A model generated the notes under the pieces. The model had not been told where the DNA came from. It was given only the letters and a program-made list of their open reading frames with translations, and ran no database searches. DNA of 8,097 nucleotides from Candidatus Aerophobota bacterium. Its GTDB lineage: Bacteria > Aerophobota > Aerophobia > Aerophobales > B3-G15. This document shows positions 6,070 through 8,097 of this stretch, piece after piece. Within the stretch, counting starts at the first letter, position 1. Every line of letters starts with the position of its first letter. A program made the position numbers and the translations under genes. The stretch lies in contig JAGGTG010000148.1 of assembly GCA_021163905.1 (NCBI GenBank), positions 1-8,097 on the forward strand, in the 5' to 3' direction.

Positions 6070-6801
6070 ATGAATGAGGGGACTGTTTTTTCAGAAAAGA
6101 TTCCCACACATCTTGCCATAATTATGGATGGAAATGGTAGATGGGCAAAACAAAGAGGTCTGCCAAGAACCGAGGGTCATAGAGTTGGTATGGAGAAGAT
6201 AAGAGAAATAATGGATATCTGCCAAAAAAAAGGCATAAAGGTACTAACTCTTTACGCATTTTCCAAACAAAACTGGAATCGCCCAAAAAGGGAGGTCAAT
6301 TTTCTCATGAAAAAATTTGAGAATTATCTGGACACCGAAGTTGATACTCTTATGGAAAAAAGAGTTAACTTTCGGGTGATCGGGAGAGTTAAAGAGCTTC
6401 CCTTTAATTTAAGGAAAAAAATCAAAAAGGTTATGGATAAAACAAAGAACAACAGGGATTTTTTTCTTAATCTTGCCATAAACTATGGGGGTCAGGAAGA
6501 AATAGTTGATGCGGTTAAGATTATATCCAGGTTGGTTAAGGAAAGTAAAGTTTCGCCCCGAAAAATAGACGTTGAATTTTTTAAAAGGTACCTTTATACC
6601 CCTGATTTACCCTATCCGGATCTTCTTATTAGAACAGGTGGAGAGTTCAGGGTCAGTAATTTTCTTCTCTGGCAAATTGCCTACACTGAATTTTGGGTTA
6701 CGAAGGTATTCTGGCCAGATTTCAAAGAGGAACATCTGGAGGAGGCTCTAATTGATTTTGCAAAAAGGGAGAGAAGATTTGGGGCAATAAAAGAGGAGTA
6801 A
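6070..6801 (+). CDS. uppS: Undecaprenyl (polyprenyl) diphosphate synthase, cis type
   Basis: UppS condenses isopentenyl diphosphate units onto farnesyl diphosphate to make the C55 carrier lipid for peptidoglycan and O-antigen. At 243 residues it has normal length. Motifs in order: IIMDGNGRWA (17-26) with catalytic D20, RTEGHRVG (33-40), LTLYAFSKQNWNRP (59-72), INYGGQEEIVDA (137-148), and PDLLIRTGGEFRVSNFLLWQ (183-202) with R188, E192, R194 and S196. WPDF (215-218) closes the core. The block normally reading FS(T/S)ENW has Gln (Q67) in place of the Glu; the following Asn and Trp are kept, so activity is expected. It follows lpxC/fabZ by 18 bp, with AAGAGG just before ATG 6070. uppS-cdsA is a common pair. 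Confidence 0.95.
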   Translation: MNEGTVFSEKIPTHLAIIMDGNGRWAKQRGLPRTEGHRVGMEKIREIMDICQKKGIKVLTLYAFSKQNWNRPKREVNFLMKKFENYLDTEVDTLMEKRVNFRVIGRVKELPFNLRKKIKKVMDKTKNNRDFFLNLAINYGGQEEIVDAVKIISRLVKESKVSPRKIDVEFFKRYLYTPDLPYPDLLIRTGGEFRVSNFLLWQIAYTEFWVTKVFWPDFKEEHLEEALIDFAKRERRFGAIKEE

Positions 6802-7605
6802 ATGCTCCTTAGAAGATTAGCAGTTGCGGCGGTCTTTATTCCGATTATCATTTTTTTAATCTTGAGGGGAGGGATATTATTTTTAACCTTTGTATGTTGT
6901 GTAATCGGGATTGGAATGCTGGAGTTTTATCAAAGCGAAGGTGCTGATAGCCCTTATATCCGCTTCAGGGATATTTTTCTATCTCTTTTTATCCCTGTTG
7001 CAGTTTATTTTAGAGGGGAAAAAATTTTACCCTTTATTATTACGCTTATTATCTTCATAGTTTTTTTCTGGGAGATTTTTAAGCTGAGGGTATACAATGC
7101 TCAAATTAATATAGCCTTATCTATTGGAGCAATTCTTTATATAAGTTATCTTTTCAGTTATACTTTAATTATAAGAGGTATACCCAAAGTAGGAGCAAGA
7201 CTGACAATAACTATCTTTTTTGTTACCTGGATGGCAGATACAGGAGCTTTCACAGTTGGGAAACTACTTGGAAAGCACAGGTTTTTTCCAGAATACAGTC
7301 CTCATAAATCAGTGGAGGGATTTCTTGGAGCTATTGGTTTTAGTTTGATAGCTACAATGGTATCCTCTTTTTGGATTTCTCTTCCCTTTTTACATCTTGT
7401 TATTTTAGGAGTTTTAATCGGGGCAACAGGAGAAATAGGAGATCTTTTTGAATCTATGTTAAAAAGATCCATTGGTATAAAAGACTTTGGTAAGATTCTA
7501 CCAGGTCATGGAGGAATTATTGATAGATTTGATAGTTTGTTTTTTACCTCTCCCATTTTCTTTTATTACCTTAAATACCTGGTGGGATTTGGAAGGATAG
7601 GATGA
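6802..7605 (+). CDS. cdsA: Phosphatidate cytidylyltransferase (CDP-diglyceride synthase)
   Basis: CdsA is an inner-membrane enzyme that makes CDP-diacylglycerol from phosphatidate and CTP, the precursor of all major phospholipids. The 267-residue product has about seven hydrophobic segments, starting at residues 6-20. The CTP transferase signature is complete near the C-terminus: SMLKRSIGIKD (218-228), then GHGGIIDRFD (235-244). WMADTGAF (143-150) and SPHKSVEG (166-173), both typical of the family, lie upstream. The ATG at 6802 directly abuts the uppS stop, with GAGGAG (6793-6798) inside the end of uppS, so translation is probably coupled. The stop overlaps the rseP start in ATGA. Confidence 0.95.
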   Translation: MLLRRLAVAAVFIPIIIFLILRGGILFLTFVCCVIGIGMLEFYQSEGADSPYIRFRDIFLSLFIPVAVYFRGEKILPFIITLIIFIVFFWEIFKLRVYNAQINIALSIGAILYISYLFSYTLIIRGIPKVGARLTITIFFVTWMADTGAFTVGKLLGKHRFFPEYSPHKSVEGFLGAIGFSLIATMVSSFWISLPFLHLVILGVLIGATGEIGDLFESMLKRSIGIKDFGKILPGHGGIIDRFDSLFFTSPIFFYYLKYLVGFGRIG

Positions 7606-8097
7606 TAGTATTTATCTTTGTGGTGATTATTTTTTTGCTTTTGATTTTACCCCATGAGCTGGGACATTTCTTTGCGGCAAAGGCGTCCGGTATGAGGGTT
7701 GAAAGACTTTCTCTGGGATTTGGCCCAAAATTATGGGGAATAAAAAAGGGTGAAACAGAGTACATTATATCTGCTTTTCCTCTTGGAGGGTATACAAAAA
7801 TAGCAGGTATGCAACCAGGAGAGTATAAAACCGAAAATGGCTTTTATTCAAAGCCATTTAGAAGTAAAGTAGCAGTTCTTGTTGCGGGATCGGCAATGAA
7901 TTTTCTTGTATCTATTCTCCTTTTTTCTCTTATTTTTATAATAGGATTTCAAACAGCTGATTTAAAAACCCCTGTTGTTGGGGGAATTGTTCCAAATTCT
8001 CCAGCTCAAAGAGCAGGAATAAAACCAGGAGATAGAATAATCAGTATTAATAATCATAAGATTGAAAAGTGGCAACAAATGGCAAGTTTAATTCAAA
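7602..8097 (+). CDS. rseP: RseP-like site-2 intramembrane metalloprotease (partial, 3' end outside window)
   Basis: About 165 residues are present, from ATG 7602 to the window edge with no stop. The first membrane helix carries the zinc motif HELGH (18-22; H18, E19, H22) in LPHELGHFFAAK. It is followed by FGPKLWGIKKGETEY, FPLGGYTKIAGM and a second helix near 92-115 with GSAMNF, where many homologues have GPxxNF. A PDZ domain then begins (GGIVPNSPAQRAGIKPGDRIISINN, about 125-149). Family M50B proteases such as RseP cut membrane-bound anti-sigma factors and clear signal-peptide remnants. The second active-site motif (NxxPxPxLDG) would lie beyond the window. The start overlaps the cdsA stop in ATGA, with GGAAGG shortly upstream. 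In many bacteria dxr lies between cdsA and rseP; here it does not. Confidence 0.93.
   Translation, partial: MIVFIFVVIIFLLLILPHELGHFFAAKASGMRVERLSLGFGPKLWGIKKGETEYIISAFPLGGYTKIAGMQPGEYKTENGFYSKPFRSKVAVLVAGSAMNFLVSILLFSLIFIIGFQTADLKTPVVGGIVPNSPAQRAGIKPGDRIISINNHKIEKWQQMASLIQ

Noticed and set aside
7571..7765. Reverse frame opposite the cdsA-rseP junction
   Set aside because: It is antisense to the CdsA end and the RseP HELGH region, both firmly identified.

Overview
The window looks like part of the core chromosome of an AT-rich, Gram-negative, lipid-A-making bacterium. Lipid A genes, a Skp-like periplasmic chaperone and an RseP-type protease show the outer membrane. A fused lpxC-fabZ gene is known from Bacteroidota/Chlorobiota and several little-cultured phyla. 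The unusual gene order and a 9-bp repeat array also suggest an uncultured lineage, for example one of the candidate phyla. I cannot fix the taxonomy from the sequence alone.

Layout. Bases 1-300 hold no convincing protein gene. They contain, from left to right, what may be the end of a leftward structured leader RNA (two to three hairpins on the minus strand, one weakly resembling the GEMM-I cyclic-di-GMP aptamer), a perfectly phased array of sixteen 9-bp units (123-266), and a good sigma70-type promoter (TTGACA at 268, GATAAT at 290) abutting the array and pointing right. From about 327 to the end all genes run rightward with overlaps or gaps below 20 bp, so they probably form one long transcription unit: phoH (ybeZ) - pgpH-like HD phosphodiesterase - ybeY - skp/ompH - lpxD - lpxC/fabZ fusion - uppS - cdsA - rseP (cut by the window end).

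How the genes work together. PhoH ATPase and YbeY serve RNA/ribosome maturation, and the HD protein between them probably degrades cyclic di-AMP. The rest is an envelope cassette: Skp escorts outer-membrane proteins, LpxC and LpxD carry out two early lipid A steps, FabZ supplies acyl chains, UppS makes the undecaprenyl carrier, CdsA makes CDP-diacylglycerol for phospholipids, and RseP is an intramembrane protease of envelope stress. Genes often found beside these (bamA, lpxA, lpxB, frr, dxr, era) are absent from the expected slots.

I found no undescribed multi-gene system. The points most worth a second look are the 9-bp array with its adjacent promoter, the possible leftward aptamer, the PgpH homologue without its extracytoplasmic sensor domain, and a YbeY whose third metal-ligand His is replaced by Asp.
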